From Burkholderia pyrrocinia (lineage in GTDB: Bacteria > Pseudomonadota > Gammaproteobacteria > Burkholderiales > Burkholderiaceae): a stretch of 64,000 bases of DNA. The position numbers and the translations under genes were made by a program. The stretch covers positions 620,001 through 684,000 of the forward strand of contig NZ_CP094459.1 of the NCBI RefSeq assembly GCF_022809715.1, written 5' to 3'. Positions 9,358 through 18,163 of the stretch are shown here, piece after piece. Numbering within the stretch: the stretch's first letter is position 1; each line of letters begins with the position of its first letter. The notes beneath the pieces are model-generated. The model had not been told where the DNA came from. It ran no database searches and saw only the letters and a program-made list of their open reading frames with translations.

Positions 9358-9378
9358 ACGAAAGATGCCGCCTGCATT

Positions 9379-9396
9379 TTATCTTATGTAAGATAA
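9379..9396. promoter_or_regulatory. Perfect 18-base palindrome over a minus-strand promoter
   Basis: TTATCTTATGTAAGATAA has eight-base arms around a central TG. It overlaps the spacer and -10 of the promoter for the candidate small RNA, the position expected for a repressor operator. AT-rich palindromes of this size are typical of MarR-type dimers, but I cannot assign the protein. The facing RNase gene starts 150 bases away and could share it. Confidence 0.5.
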
Positions 9397-9546
9397 ATGT
9401 AGTGCAAATTCGGTAAGAAATACGCACATCCGCGCGTCGTCGGGCTTTCGATTCCCAAACGGACATTGATTCGCGCGGCCAATAACGCTACGCTAACGCC
9501 TTTGTTGGTCGTCAACTACTTGATTTAACAGCGGGAACCCTGGTTC

Positions 9547-9978
9547 ATGGCACGCAAGTGGCTCCGCAACGGCGCGCTCGCGTCCGTCTTCGCGATGTTC
9601 GCGATGGGTATCGTCGGCACGCCGACGGGCAGTCTGGTTTCCGCCGCTTACGCACGGGAGGCCGTTTCGGCCGACGTGGCCGCCAGCGGGCTCGATACGA
9701 TCCCGACCGCCCGTCTTCCGCGCGAGGCCGTGACCACGCTGGGACTGATCGGCGCCGGCGGCCCCTATCCGTACGAGAAAGACGGCGTCGTGTTCGGCAA
9801 CCGCGAGCGGATTTTGCCGAAGGCGAAGCGCGGCTACTACCATGAGTACACGGTGCCGACGCCGCGTGCCCGCAATCGCGGCGCGCGCCGGATCGTCTGT
9901 GGCGGGCCATTGCGCCGGATCGACAACTGTTATTACACGGGCGACCACTACAACAGTTTTAAACGTATTGTTGAATGA
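9547..9978 (+). CDS. Exported guanyl-specific ribonuclease (barnase/RNase Sa type)
   Basis: A 143-residue protein with a signal peptide (basic start, hydrophobic core, likely cut after AYA at residue 36) and a microbial RNase domain from about residue 55. Conserved family segments are LPREAVTTL, GGPYPYEKDG, YYHEYTVPTP and CYYTGDHY. By alignment to barnase and RNase Sa the catalytic residues are Glu100, Arg114 or Arg115, and His134. Cys118 and Cys128 could form a disulfide. It would cleave RNA after guanosine outside the cytoplasm. The gene 16 bases downstream encodes a barstar-like inhibitor, so the pair forms an RNase and its protector. Confidence 0.88.
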   Translation: MARKWLRNGALASVFAMFAMGIVGTPTGSLVSAAYAREAVSADVAASGLDTIPTARLPREAVTTLGLIGAGGPYPYEKDGVVFGNRERILPKAKRGYYHEYTVPTPRARNRGARRIVCGGPLRRIDNCYYTGDHYNSFKRIVE

Positions 9979-9994
9979 CTTCGGGACGAATGGC

Positions 9995-10558
9995 ATGAGC
10001 GACTCCATCTACGCGCACGATTCGGCGGCGGCGGAACTGTTCGCGGCCGGCGACGGCAACCTGTTTCAGCGCGTGATTCAACTGAACGCGGCGGCACAGG
10101 CCGTCGGCGCGCCGGAGCAACAGGAAGCCGAGCCCGGGCTTTCATCGAACGAGGAGCCTATGAGCCTTTTCACGACCGTGCGACCCAATCTCGTGCAGTC
10201 GATCCGCGCGTTCCGCGTGCAGGATCTCGCCGACGAAGCCGGTCGGCTCGGCCAGCACTTCCTGTACGCGTATTGCGGCGCCGCGCAGTCGAAGCAGGAA
10301 GTGATGGAAACGATCGCGACGTCGTTCCTGTTCCCGAAGCATTTCGGGAAGAACTACGACGCGCTGTACGACTGCCTGACCGACCTCGTCGCGAAGGCCG
10401 GCGCGCAGCCCGGTTTCGTGATCGTCCTCGAAGGGCTGCCGATCGCGCAGAAGTTCGACAAGGAAGGGCGCGAGACGCTGCTCGACGTGTTCCGCGAGGC
10501 GGCCGAGTTCTGGGCCGAGCGCAAGGTCGCGTTCCGCGTGTTCTACTCGTTCGCGTAA
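9995..10558 (+). CDS. Barstar-family ribonuclease inhibitor
   Basis: A 187-residue cytoplasmic protein whose last 95 or so residues match barstar. The inhibitory helix FGKNYDALYDCLTDL keeps both aspartates that block the barnase active site, and the fold ends RVFYSFA. An N-terminal part of about 55 residues is not in classical barstar. A second in-frame ATG at 10160 has its own GAGGAG site and would yield a 132-residue form closer to the family size. It follows the exported RNase by 16 bases. It would neutralise enzyme that folds before export. A strong terminator follows. Confidence 0.85.
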   Translation: MSDSIYAHDSAAAELFAAGDGNLFQRVIQLNAAAQAVGAPEQQEAEPGLSSNEEPMSLFTTVRPNLVQSIRAFRVQDLADEAGRLGQHFLYAYCGAAQSKQEVMETIATSFLFPKHFGKNYDALYDCLTDLVAKAGAQPGFVIVLEGLPIAQKFDKEGRETLLDVFREAAEFWAERKVAFRVFYSFA

Positions 10559-10597
10559 GCGCGAATCGGCCTGCGGCTCGCCGCGGCCGGCACGGCG

Positions 10598-10624
10598 AAA
10601 AGCCCGCTTCGAGCGGGCTTTTTT
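10598..10624 (+). terminator. Rho-independent terminator after the barstar gene
   Basis: AAAAGCCCGCT, short loop, AGCGGGCTTTTTT. Strong stem with a six-T tail. The A tract on the other side lets it also serve transcripts arriving from the minus strand. Confidence 0.88.
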
Positions 10625-10740
10625 GCGTGTGCGCGGCCGGCCCGACAAAATTCCTTATCGATATCGAGCCGTTGAAAGCGGCGCGCTAACGCGCATCGCC
10701 GCGCGTCGACGTCATGCTGCGGCGCCTGCCCGGTCGCGCA

Positions 10741-11529
10741 TCACCATCCGCCCCAGCGCGCTGCCAATGCCGCGAGCACGGCCGCGCCGGCCGTCTCGGT
10801 GCGCAGCACGCGCGGGCCGAGCGACAGTGCTGTGAATCCGCGTGCGCGCGCCGCGTTTTCCTCGTCCGGCGACAACCCGCCTTCGGGCCCGATCAGCAGC
10901 GTGACGGGCGCTCCGGGCGGCGTGTCTGGCAGCGACGCGAACGGGATGCTCGCGCGCGGCGACAGCAGCAGCCGCAGTTCGCCGTCGGCCGGCGCGGCCG
11001 ACAGCGCATCGAGCCACGCGTTGAAGCCGAGTACCGGCGCAACCTCGGGCAAGCGGTTGCGCCCGCACTGTTCGCACGACGCGCGCACGACGCCGCGCCA
11101 GTGCGCGACGCGCTTGTCCGCGCGTTCGCCTGCGAGCTTCACGACGCCGCGTGCGGTCGACAGCGGCACGATCGCCGCGACGCCGAGCTCGACGGCCTTC
11201 TCGATCACCCAGTCCATCTTGTCGCCGCCGGCGATCCCTTGCGCGAGCGTCACGCGATAGGGCGGCTCGGCCTCGGCCGGCTCGAACGCGTCGATCTGCG
11301 CGAGTGCGCTGCGCTTGTCGATCTCGACGAGCCGCGCGCGGTATTGGCCGCCCGTGCCGTCGAACAGCGCGAGCACGTCGCCGGGCTGCAGGCGCAGCAC
11401 CTGAGCGTGGCGCGCGACGTCGGCCGGCAGCGCGAGCGTGGCGTCGGCGCGCAGTGCCGCGTCGACGAAAAAGCGCGGCACGGCCGCGGTGGTGGTGGCT
11501 TCGTTCATGCGTGTGGCGGTTTCGGTCAT
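10741..11529 (-). CDS. rsmE: 16S rRNA (uracil-1498-N3)-methyltransferase RsmE
   Basis: A 262-residue SPOUT-class methyltransferase. PRFFV and HAQVLRLQPGD mark the N-terminal PUA-like part; DWVIEKAVELGV, SCEQCGRN and the knot motif LLIGPEGGLSPDE mark the catalytic part. It methylates U1498 of 16S rRNA in the 30S subunit. The start at 11529 overlaps the stop of the VOC gene as ATGA, which supports this choice; another in-frame ATG lies seven codons further in. It ends convergently to the barstar gene. Confidence 0.93.
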   Translation of the reverse strand: MTETATRMNEATTTAAVPRFFVDAALRADATLALPADVARHAQVLRLQPGDVLALFDGTGGQYRARLVEIDKRSALAQIDAFEPAEAEPPYRVTLAQGIAGGDKMDWVIEKAVELGVAAIVPLSTARGVVKLAGERADKRVAHWRGVVRASCEQCGRNRLPEVAPVLGFNAWLDALSAAPADGELRLLLSPRASIPFASLPDTPPGAPVTLLIGPEGGLSPDEENAARARGFTALSLGPRVLRTETAGAAVLAALAARWGGW

Positions 11530-11942
11530 GCGTCGAGATGGCGCGCGAGCGCCCAGCGGTAGCCGTCGAGATCCTCGATCTGCGCGAACCGGTCGCCCCA
11601 GAACTGGTCCTGCGGCGCGCTCAGCGATTTCGCGCCCGCGTCCAGCGCGCGCTGCCAGGTTGCGTCGACATCGTCGACGTACAGATAGAACGACTGCGGC
11701 GCGGTGGCGTGCGCGCTTTTCGGCGTGAGCGCGATCGAGCCGAATGCACCTTCGGGTGCGAACATCACGATCAACTGGCCGCGGTAGACCATCTCGACGT
11801 GCATGATCGCGCCGTCCTCGTCGTGCACGTCGCGCAGCTCGAAGCCGAATGCGGCCTTGAAGAAATCGATGGCCGCGCGCGCGTTGCGTACGGCCAGGTA
11901 TGGCGTCAACCAAGGCACGTTGGCCGGACGTGGATCGGTCAT
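11526..11942 (-). CDS. VOC-family protein (glyoxalase/PhnB-like)
   Basis: A 138-residue vicinal-oxygen-chelate protein with two beta-alpha-beta-beta-beta halves. WLTPYLAVRNARAAIDFFK, FGFELRD, and the second-half DVDATWQRALDAGAK and WGDRFAQIEDLDGYRWALA match the PhnB-like subgroup. Members are small metal-binding enzymes or antibiotic-binding proteins; the substrate cannot be read from the sequence. It overlaps rsmE by four bases, so the two are cotranslated, but no functional link is known to me. Confidence 0.82.
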   Translation of the reverse strand: MTDPRPANVPWLTPYLAVRNARAAIDFFKAAFGFELRDVHDEDGAIMHVEMVYRGQLIVMFAPEGAFGSIALTPKSAHATAPQSFYLYVDDVDATWQRALDAGAKSLSAPQDQFWGDRFAQIEDLDGYRWALARHLDA

Positions 11943-11993
11943 CGGTAGTTCTCCTGCATGGGGGAAAGCGGAACGGCTCGGCTGCCCGGACGC

Positions 11994-12851
11994 TCAGCGG
12001 CGAGCGCCCAGTGTATCGCGCAGCGTGTGCGGCAGGGCAAAGAGGGACGCATGCAGCCGCGCGTCGTAGTAGCGCAAGCCCTGGACGTGGCGCGCGGCGA
12101 GCCGTTCGTCGATGTCGTGCGCGAACAGCGCGGCCGCATCGAGCGTGTCGCTCGCGATCGCCATCAGCCACTGCGAACCGTACAGCGGCACGTGCGCGGA
12201 CAGCGGATCGACGACCGCGAAGCTCGCGCGCAGGTCGTCGAGCAGCGCGGCGATGCGCGCGGCGTGGAACACCGGCGAGCCGAGATGCATCGAGATCGCG
12301 CCGCACGGCGTGAGGATCCGCTTGAGCCGCGCGTAGAACGCGCGTGTGTAGAGGCCGGCCGCCGGCGAATCGGGCGGCGTGAGGTCGAACACGACGAGAT
12401 CGAAATGCTCGATGGTCGACTCGACGAAATGCGCGGCGTCGCCGATCACGAGCTCGACGCGCGGGTCGTCGAGCGCGCCCTGGTGCACGTCGTCGAGATA
12501 ACGACGCGCCATCCCGACCACCTCGTCGTCGAGCTCGGCGATCACGATCCGCTCGATGCACGCGTGCTTGAGCAACTGGCGCGCCGCACCGCCGTCGCCG
12601 CCGCCGAGCACGAGCGCCTTCTTCGGTGACGGATGCGCAAGCGCGGCCGGGTGCGTCATGCACTCGTGATAGACGTATTCGTCGCCGACCGACGTCATCG
12701 GCCGGCCGTCGAGCGTAAACAGGCGGCCGAGCTGCGGGGTTTCCCAGACTTCGATCTGCTGGTGCAGGGACGCGACGCGCGCGAGCCGCCGGGCATTCGG
12801 GAAGCCGTAGGTGGCATCGGGCGTGGGGTGAAAGAGTAGCGTGGTGCTCAC
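11994..12851 (-). CDS. speE: Spermidine synthase-like protein (polyamine aminopropyltransferase family)
   Basis: A 285-residue SAM-dependent-fold protein with family landmarks GRLFTLDGRPM, DEYVYHECMTHPA, the cofactor loop GGGDGG and ELDDEVVGMARRYL. The enzyme class transfers aminopropyl groups from decarboxylated SAM to putrescine. One landmark is altered: the usual D-(S/C/T)-TDP-GP motif reads DLTPPDSPA (residues 156-164), losing the second Asp at its normal place. The substrate may therefore differ from classical SpeE. GTG 12851 is chosen to give the usual N-terminus; its ribosome site is poor and a longer in-frame start exists at 12962. No speD is nearby. Confidence 0.75.
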   Translation of the reverse strand: MSTTLLFHPTPDATYGFPNARRLARVASLHQQIEVWETPQLGRLFTLDGRPMTSVGDEYVYHECMTHPAALAHPSPKKALVLGGGDGGAARQLLKHACIERIVIAELDDEVVGMARRYLDDVHQGALDDPRVELVIGDAAHFVESTIEHFDLVVFDLTPPDSPAAGLYTRAFYARLKRILTPCGAISMHLGSPVFHAARIAALLDDLRASFAVVDPLSAHVPLYGSQWLMAIASDTLDAAALFAHDIDERLAARHVQGLRYYDARLHASLFALPHTLRDTLGARR

Positions 12852-13112
12852 GGGCGGGCCGCTAGGGGCAGTCGGTTCTGACGTCTGAATTATAGGAGGC
12901 GCGCGGTTTGGCGGAAAACCGTGCCGGAACACCGCGCGCCGACAAGGGAAATGTCGGCCCATCTGTTAAAATGACGAGCTTTGCAGCCCCGTCCGTAGGC
13001 TCCGTCCGCTTCGCGTCCGTCAGGCGCCGCACCGCGCGCCGGGAACGATTGACGCTCGAGCTTCCGGATGCCGCCGTGCCCCCGTTTCCTCGACTCGTTC
13101 TCCGGACTCGAC

Positions 13113-15140
13113 ATGACGACTTCGTCTCCCGCCTCCACCACCCTGATGGCCAACGCGATCCGTGCGCTCGCGATGGACGCCGTCCAGCAAGCGAACTCCG
13201 GCCACCCCGGCATGCCGATGGGCATGGCCGAAATCGGCGTCGCGCTCTGGTCGCGCCATCTGAAGCACAACCCGACGAACCCGCACTGGGCAGACCGCGA
13301 CCGCTTCGTGCTGTCGAACGGCCATGGCTCGATGCTGCTGTACTCGCTGCTGCACCTGACCGGCTACGACCTGCCGATCGAAGAGCTGAAGAACTTCCGC
13401 CAGCTGCACTCGAAGACGCCGGGCCACCCGGAATACGGGATCACGCCGGGTGTCGAGACGACCACCGGCCCGCTCGGCCAGGGCCTCGCGAACGCGGTCG
13501 GCATGGCGCTCGGCGAAGCGCTGATGGCCGACGAGTTCAACCGTGACGGCGCGAAGATCGTCGATCACCACACGTACGTGTTCCTCGGCGACGGCTGCCT
13601 GATGGAAGGCATCTCGCACGAAGCCTGCTCGCTCGCGGGCACGCTGAAGCTGAACAAGCTGATCGCGCTGTACGACGACAACGGCATCTCGATCGACGGC
13701 GACGTCGTGAACTGGTTCCACGACGACACGCCGAAGCGCTTCGAAGCGTACGGCTGGAACGTGATCCCGAACGTGAACGGCCATGACGTCGACGCGGTCG
13801 ACGCGGCGATCGCGAACGCGAAGCTGTCGGACAAGCCGACGCTGATCTGCTGCAAGACGGTGATCGGCAAGGGCGCGGCGACCAAGGCCGGCGGCCACGA
13901 CGTGCACGGCGCGGCGCTCGGCGCGGAAGAAATCGCGAAGACGCGCGAAGCGCTCGGCTGGAAGTGGGAGCCGTTCGTGATTCCGCAGGAAGTCTATGCG
14001 GCATGGGACGCGAAGGAAGCCGGCAAGCGTGCCGAGAACGACTGGGACGCGACGTTCGCGCAATATCGCGCGAAGTTCCCGGCAGAAGCCGCCGAATTCG
14101 AGCGCCGGATGGCCAACCAGCTGCCGGCCGACTGGGCGCAGAAGGCTGCGGCGATCATCGCCGGCGCGAACGAGCGCGCCGAGACGGTCGCGACCCGCAA
14201 GGCTTCGCAGCAGGCGATCGAAGGGCTGGCCGCTGCGCTGCCCGAACTGCTCGGCGGCTCGGCCGACCTGACCGGCTCGAACCTGACCAACTGGAAGGCG
14301 TCGAAGGCGGTTCGCGCGAATCCGGAAGGCGCGGGCGTCGTGCTGGGCAACCACATCAACTACGGCGTGCGCGAATTCGGCATGAGCGCCGCGATCAACG
14401 GCCTCGCGCTGCACGGCGGCCACAAGCCGTTCGGCGGCACGTTCCTGACGTTCTCCGACTACAGCCGCAACGCGCTGCGCGTGGCCGCGCTGATGAAGGT
14501 GCCGTCGATCTTCGTGTTCACGCACGATTCGATCGGCCTCGGCGAAGACGGCCCGACGCACCAGTCGATCGAGCACGTGTCGAGCCTGCGCCTGATCCCG
14601 AACCACGACGTGTGGCGTCCGGCCGACACGGTCGAGACGGCCGTTGCCTGGACGCACGCGGTTGCCGCGGATCGTCCGTCGAGCCTGATCTTCAGCCGCC
14701 AGAACCTCGCGTTCAACCCGCGTACCGACGCGCAGATCGCCAACATCGAGAAGGGCGGCTACGTACTGAAGGACTGGGACGAGGAAATCGTCGCGCGCAA
14801 GATCATCTTGATCGCGACGGGTTCGGAAGTCGAGCTCGCGATGAAGGCCGTCGAGCCGCTCGCGCAGCAGGGTATCGCGGCGCGCGTCGTGTCGATGCCG
14901 TCGACCAACGTGTTCGACCGCCAGGACGCCGAATACCGCGAACGCGTGCTGCCGCACGGCGTGCGCCGCGTCGCGATCGAAGCCGGCGTGACGTCCTTCT
15001 GGCACAAGTACGTCGGCCTCGAAGGCGGCGTCGTCGGGATCGACACGTTCGGCGAATCGGCGCCGGCCGGCGTGCTGTTCAAGTACTTCGGCTTCACCGT
15101 CGAGCACGTCGTCGAGACGGCCAAGGCCGTGCTGGCCTAA
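13113..15140 (+). CDS. tkt: Transketolase
   Basis: A 675-residue transketolase, exchanging two-carbon units between sugar phosphates with thiamine diphosphate. The N-terminal cofactor domain shows [28 protein letters not shown] and [13 protein letters not shown]. The central pyrimidine domain has [19 protein letters not shown] and [16 protein letters not shown], and the C-terminal domain ends in the usual region. The start at 13113 aligns with family N-termini; a longer in-frame start at 13068 looks non-coding. It links the pentose phosphate pathway to gapA, 88 bases downstream, and is probably part of a Calvin/pentose-type cluster order common in Burkholderia. Confidence 0.96.
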   Translation: MTTSSPASTTLMANAIRALAMDAVQQANSGHPGMPMGMAEIGVALWSRHLKHNPTNPHWADRDRFVLSNGHGSMLLYSLLHLTGYDLPIEELKNFRQLHSKTPGHPEYGITPGVETTTGPLGQGLANAVGMALGEALMADEFNRDGAKIVDHHTYVFLGDGCLMEGISHEACSLAGTLKLNKLIALYDDNGISIDGDVVNWFHDDTPKRFEAYGWNVIPNVNGHDVDAVDAAIANAKLSDKPTLICCKTVIGKGAATKAGGHDVHGAALGAEEIAKTREALGWKWEPFVIPQEVYAAWDAKEAGKRAENDWDATFAQYRAKFPAEAAEFERRMANQLPADWAQKAAAIIAGANERAETVATRKASQQAIEGLAAALPELLGGSADLTGSNLTNWKASKAVRANPEGAGVVLGNHINYGVREFGMSAAINGLALHGGHKPFGGTFLTFSDYSRNALRVAALMKVPSIFVFTHDSIGLGEDGPTHQSIEHVSSLRLIPNHDVWRPADTVETAVAWTHAVAADRPSSLIFSRQNLAFNPRTDAQIANIEKGGYVLKDWDEEIVARKIILIATGSEVELAMKAVEPLAQQGIAARVVSMPSTNVFDRQDAEYRERVLPHGVRRVAIEAGVTSFWHKYVGLEGGVVGIDTFGESAPAGVLFKYFGFTVEHVVETAKAVLA

Positions 15141-15149
15141 AAGCAATTC

Positions 15150-15179
15150 GCGACGCGCGCCACCCGTTGCGCGCGTCGC
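15150..15179. other. Perfect hairpin between tkt and gapA
   Basis: Eleven-base perfect arms GCGACGCGCGC and GCGCGCGTCGC around an eight-base loop, nine bases after the tkt stop. No T tract follows, so it is more likely an mRNA 3'-end stabiliser or a processing point separating tkt and gapA messages than a true terminator. Confidence 0.5.
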
Positions 15180-15228
15180 ACCGTGAAGCTGCACGAAACG
15201 AATTTTTTCAGCCATCAGGAGATAGACC

Positions 15229-16239
15229 ATGACGATTCGCGTCGCAATCAACGGCTACGGCCGTATCGGCCGCAACACGCTGCGCGCGTTTTATGAAAAC
15301 GGCAAGAAGCACGATCTCGAGATCGTCGCGATCAACGACCTGGGCGATGCGAAGACCAACGCGCACCTGACCCAGTACGACACCGCGCACGGCAAGTTCC
15401 CGGGCGAAGTGTCGGTCGACGGCGACTACCTCGTCGTGAACGGCGACAAGATCCGCGTGCTGGCGAACCGCAACCCGGCCGAACTGCCGTGGGGCGAGCT
15501 CGGCGTCGACGTCGTGATGGAGTGCACGGGCTTCTTCACGACCAAGGAAAAGGCAAGCGCGCACCTGAAGGGCGGCGCGAAGAAGGTGATCATCTCGGCG
15601 CCGGGCGGCAAGGACGTCGATGCGACGATCGTCTACGGCGTGAACCACAACGTGCTGAAGGCCGAGCACACCGTCATCTCGAACGCATCGTGCACGACGA
15701 ACTGCCTCGCGCCGCTCGTCAAGCCGCTGAACGACAAGATCGGCCTCGAAACCGGCCTGATGACGACGATCCACGCGTACACGAATGACCAGGTGCTGAC
15801 GGACGTCTATCACGAAGACCTGCGCCGCGCGCGTTCGGCCACGCACAGCCAGATCCCGACGAAGACGGGCGCTGCTTCGGCCGTCGGCCTCGTGCTGCCG
15901 GAACTGAACGGCAAGCTCGACGGTTACGCGATCCGCGTCCCGACGATCAACGTGTCGATCGTCGACCTGTCGTTCATCGCCAAGCGCGACACGACGGTCG
16001 AGGAAGTCAACGCGATCATGAAGGAAGCGTCGGAAGGCTCGCTGAAGGGCATCCTCGGCTACAACGACGCACCGCTGGTGTCGATCGACTTCAACCACAA
16101 CCCGGCTTCGTCGACGTTCGACGCGACGCTGACCAAGGTGTCGGGCCGCCTCGTCAAGGTGTCGAGCTGGTACGACAACGAGTGGGGTTTCTCGAACCGC
16201 ATGCTGGATACGGCTGTCGCGTTCGCGAACGCGAAGTAA
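15229..16239 (+). CDS. gapA: Glyceraldehyde-3-phosphate dehydrogenase
   Basis: A 336-residue GAPDH of normal length. The NAD-binding start [15 protein letters not shown] segment is [10 protein letters not shown], the active-site motif is [10 protein letters not shown] with nucleophile Cys155, and [13 protein letters not shown] lies near the C-terminus. It oxidises glyceraldehyde-3-phosphate to 1,3-bisphosphoglycerate in the cytoplasm, serving glycolysis, gluconeogenesis and the lower Entner-Doudoroff route. CAGGAGATAG ahead of the ATG is a good ribosome site. A strong terminator lies 46 bases past the stop. Confidence 0.97.
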   Translation: MTIRVAINGYGRIGRNTLRAFYENGKKHDLEIVAINDLGDAKTNAHLTQYDTAHGKFPGEVSVDGDYLVVNGDKIRVLANRNPAELPWGELGVDVVMECTGFFTTKEKASAHLKGGAKKVIISAPGGKDVDATIVYGVNHNVLKAEHTVISNASCTTNCLAPLVKPLNDKIGLETGLMTTIHAYTNDQVLTDVYHEDLRRARSATHSQIPTKTGAASAVGLVLPELNGKLDGYAIRVPTINVSIVDLSFIAKRDTTVEEVNAIMKEASEGSLKGILGYNDAPLVSIDFNHNPASSTFDATLTKVSGRLVKVSSWYDNEWGFSNRMLDTAVAFANAK

Positions 16240-16285
16240 TCCCGCACGTTGCGCGGCCGCGGCAACGCGGCACGCGCGGCGAACG

Positions 16286-16317
16286 AGCCCGGCCCGGTTT
16301 TCCGGCCGGGCTTTTTT
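16286..16317 (+). terminator. Rho-independent terminator after gapA
   Basis: AGCCCGGCC and GGCCGGGCT arms with a nine-base middle section, then TTTTTT. It lies just before the end of the opposing LysR gene. Confidence 0.88.
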
Positions 16318-16342
16318 GTTGTCGCGAGCCGCGAATGCGTCG

Positions 16343-17227
16343 TCACCGCGCCGCCGTCACCTGCTCGAGCGCGTCGACGAACGCACGCTTCAGCGGGCTG
16401 TCGAGGTCGGTCCATGCGAGGCCGATGCCGGTGCGGTAGCCGGCCAGGTCGAGCGGCCGCGCGAGCACGTTCGGCGGCAGCGCGCTGGCGGCTTCCGCCG
16501 GGATTAGCCCGATGCCCATCCCCGCCGCGACGAGCGCGAGCATCGTCGTGAATTCCCCGAACTCCTGCGCGATCTCGAGCGTCGTGCCCGCGCGGCTCAG
16601 CGCGAGCAGCATGTCGTCGTGAAAGCCGGGCGCATAGCGGCGCGCGAGCACGAACGCGGGCTGGCCGCGTAGCGCCGCCGGCGGGATCGTGTCGTGCGCG
16701 ACGAGCGGATGGTCGAGCGGCAGCGCGACGACGAAGCCTTCTTCCAGCACCACGCGCGTGTCGATGCCCGCATACGCGGCCGGCAGCCGGATCATCCCGA
16801 AATCGATCCGCCGGTCGCGCAGCGCGGCGATCTGGTCGGGCGTCGGCATGTCCTTCAGTTCGAGCGCGATCAGCGGATAGCGCTCGCGCATCGTGCGCAG
16901 CACGGCCGGCAGCAGCGCGGGCAGCACCGACGACACGAACGCGATCCTCAGCGTGCCGATCTCGCCGCAGCTCGACAGCCGCGCCATCTGTTCCGCGCGC
17001 GCGGCCTGCTGCAGTGTCGCGCGCGCTTCCGGCAGGAACACGCGCCCCGTGTCGCTCAGTTCGACCTTGTGGCGGTCGCGCTCGAACAGCCGCGCACCGA
17101 GCTCTTCCTCGAGCGCCTTGATCTGCATGCTCAGCGCAGGCTGCACGATGAACAGGCGCTGCGCCGCGCGCCCGAAATGCAGCTCTTCCGCGAGCGTGAC
17201 GAAGGCGCGCAATTGCTTGAGTTCCAT
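16343..17227 (-). CDS. LysR-family transcriptional regulator
   Basis: A 294-residue LysR protein. The N-terminal winged helix reads MELKQLRAFVTLAEELHFGRAAQRL with the recognition helix near QPALSMQIKALEEELG; the rest is a two-lobed effector-binding domain (TLRIAFVSS, GMGIGLIPAEAA). It diverges from the 5-ketogluconate reductase/idonate dehydrogenase pair across a 151-base gap with an imperfect palindrome (17249-17271), so it probably controls that pair. The effector is not readable from the sequence. Confidence 0.88.
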   Translation of the reverse strand: MELKQLRAFVTLAEELHFGRAAQRLFIVQPALSMQIKALEEELGARLFERDRHKVELSDTGRVFLPEARATLQQAARAEQMARLSSCGEIGTLRIAFVSSVLPALLPAVLRTMRERYPLIALELKDMPTPDQIAALRDRRIDFGMIRLPAAYAGIDTRVVLEEGFVVALPLDHPLVAHDTIPPAALRGQPAFVLARRYAPGFHDDMLLALSRAGTTLEIAQEFGEFTTMLALVAAGMGIGLIPAEAASALPPNVLARPLDLAGYRTGIGLAWTDLDSPLKRAFVDALEQVTAAR

Positions 17228-17248
17228 GGGCGGCGGGCAGGAGAGGGC

Positions 17249-17271
17249 GGTAATCAGATTTCATGATAACC
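17249..17271. promoter_or_regulatory. Imperfect palindrome between lysR and idnO-like gene
   Basis: GGTAATCA and TGATAACC, separated by seven bases, form arms matching at seven of eight positions. It sits 22 bases from the LysR start codon and about 108 from the dehydrogenase start, a usual place for a LysR autoregulatory site. Confidence 0.4.
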
Positions 17272-17378
17272 GGATCAAAAAAGACCATTGGCGCAGCCTC
17301 GGGCCGGCAGCAGAAGATACCGTCGACGCGAGACCGGCCGCGACGGGCAGCCGGCTCCACTGGCACGAGGAGACATGC

Positions 17379-18152
17379 ATGACCAACGCACTTGAACGGT
17401 TCCGTCTCGACGGCCGCCGCGCACTGATCACGGGTTCCGGACGCGGGATCGGGCTGACGCTCGCCCGCGGGCTCGCGGAAGCCGGCGCGGCGATCGTCAT
17501 CAACGATCGTAATGAAGAGAAGGCTGCGACGCTCGCGCGCCATTTTCGCGACGAAGGCTTCGCGGCCGACCATGCGGTGTTCGACGTCGCCGAGCATGCG
17601 CAGGTGCGCGCGGCGATCGACGACTTCGAGGCGCGCGTCGGTGCGATCGACATCCTCGTGAACAACGCGGGCATCCAGCGCCGCGCGCCGCTCGACGCAT
17701 TCGAGCCCGACGACTGGCATGCGCTGATGCGCGTGAATCTCGACGGCGTGTTCAACGTCGCGCAGGCCGTCGCGCGTCACATGATCGCGCGCGGCCATGG
17801 GAAGATCATCAACATCTGCTCCGTGCAGAGCGAGCTCGCGCGGCCGACGATCGCGCCGTACGCGGCGTCGAAGGGCGCGGTGCGGATGCTGACGAAAGGG
17901 ATGTGCGCCGACTGGGCGCGCCACGGCATCCAGGCCAACGGCCTCGCGCCCGGCTATTTCGAAACGGAGCTGAATCGCGCGCTGGTCGACGACGCGGCGT
18001 TCTCGGACTGGCTGTGCAAGCGCACCCCGGCCGGCCGCTGGGGGCGCGTCGACGAGCTGTGCGGCGCGGCGATTTTCCTTGCGTCGGCCGCATCCGATTT
18101 CGTCAACGGCCAGACGCTGTTCGTCGACGGCGGCCTGACGAGCGCCGTATAG
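17379..18152 (+). CDS. idnO: SDR-family gluconate 5-dehydrogenase
   Basis: A 257-residue short-chain dehydrogenase closest to gluconate 5-dehydrogenase. It shows TGSGRGIG, NNAGIQRR, a CSVQSELARPTIAPYAASK active site and LFVDGGLTSAV at the end; NNAGIQRRAP and the SVQSELAR stretch are characteristic of that subgroup. It would reduce 5-keto-D-gluconate to D-gluconate with NADPH. An AGGAG site precedes ATG 17379. An L-idonate dehydrogenase-like gene follows after 11 bases, making the two-step L-idonate to gluconate route. Gluconate would then be phosphorylated by gntK further along the window. Confidence 0.83.
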   Translation: MTNALERFRLDGRRALITGSGRGIGLTLARGLAEAGAAIVINDRNEEKAATLARHFRDEGFAADHAVFDVAEHAQVRAAIDDFEARVGAIDILVNNAGIQRRAPLDAFEPDDWHALMRVNLDGVFNVAQAVARHMIARGHGKIINICSVQSELARPTIAPYAASKGAVRMLTKGMCADWARHGIQANGLAPGYFETELNRALVDDAAFSDWLCKRTPAGRWGRVDELCGAAIFLASAASDFVNGQTLFVDGGLTSAV

Positions 18153-18163
18153 GGAGGAAGGTC

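Larger units (their letters stand above)
9235..9370 (-). ncRNA. Candidate small RNA opposite maeB 3' end
   Basis: On the minus strand this 136-base stretch has a promoter upstream (TTGCAC at 9402-9407, 18-base spacer, GATAAA at 9378-9383) and an intrinsic terminator at its end. Inside, a six-base stem GGCAAG/CTTGCC (9334-9355) carries a ten-base loop, and a small GCGC-GTTT-GCGC hairpin follows. The only possible coding content is a 21-codon frame (9292-9357). It runs toward the 3' end of maeB with no same-strand gene downstream, so a free-standing transcript is the simplest reading. This is inference from promoter plus terminator; no known RNA family was recognised. Confidence 0.45.
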
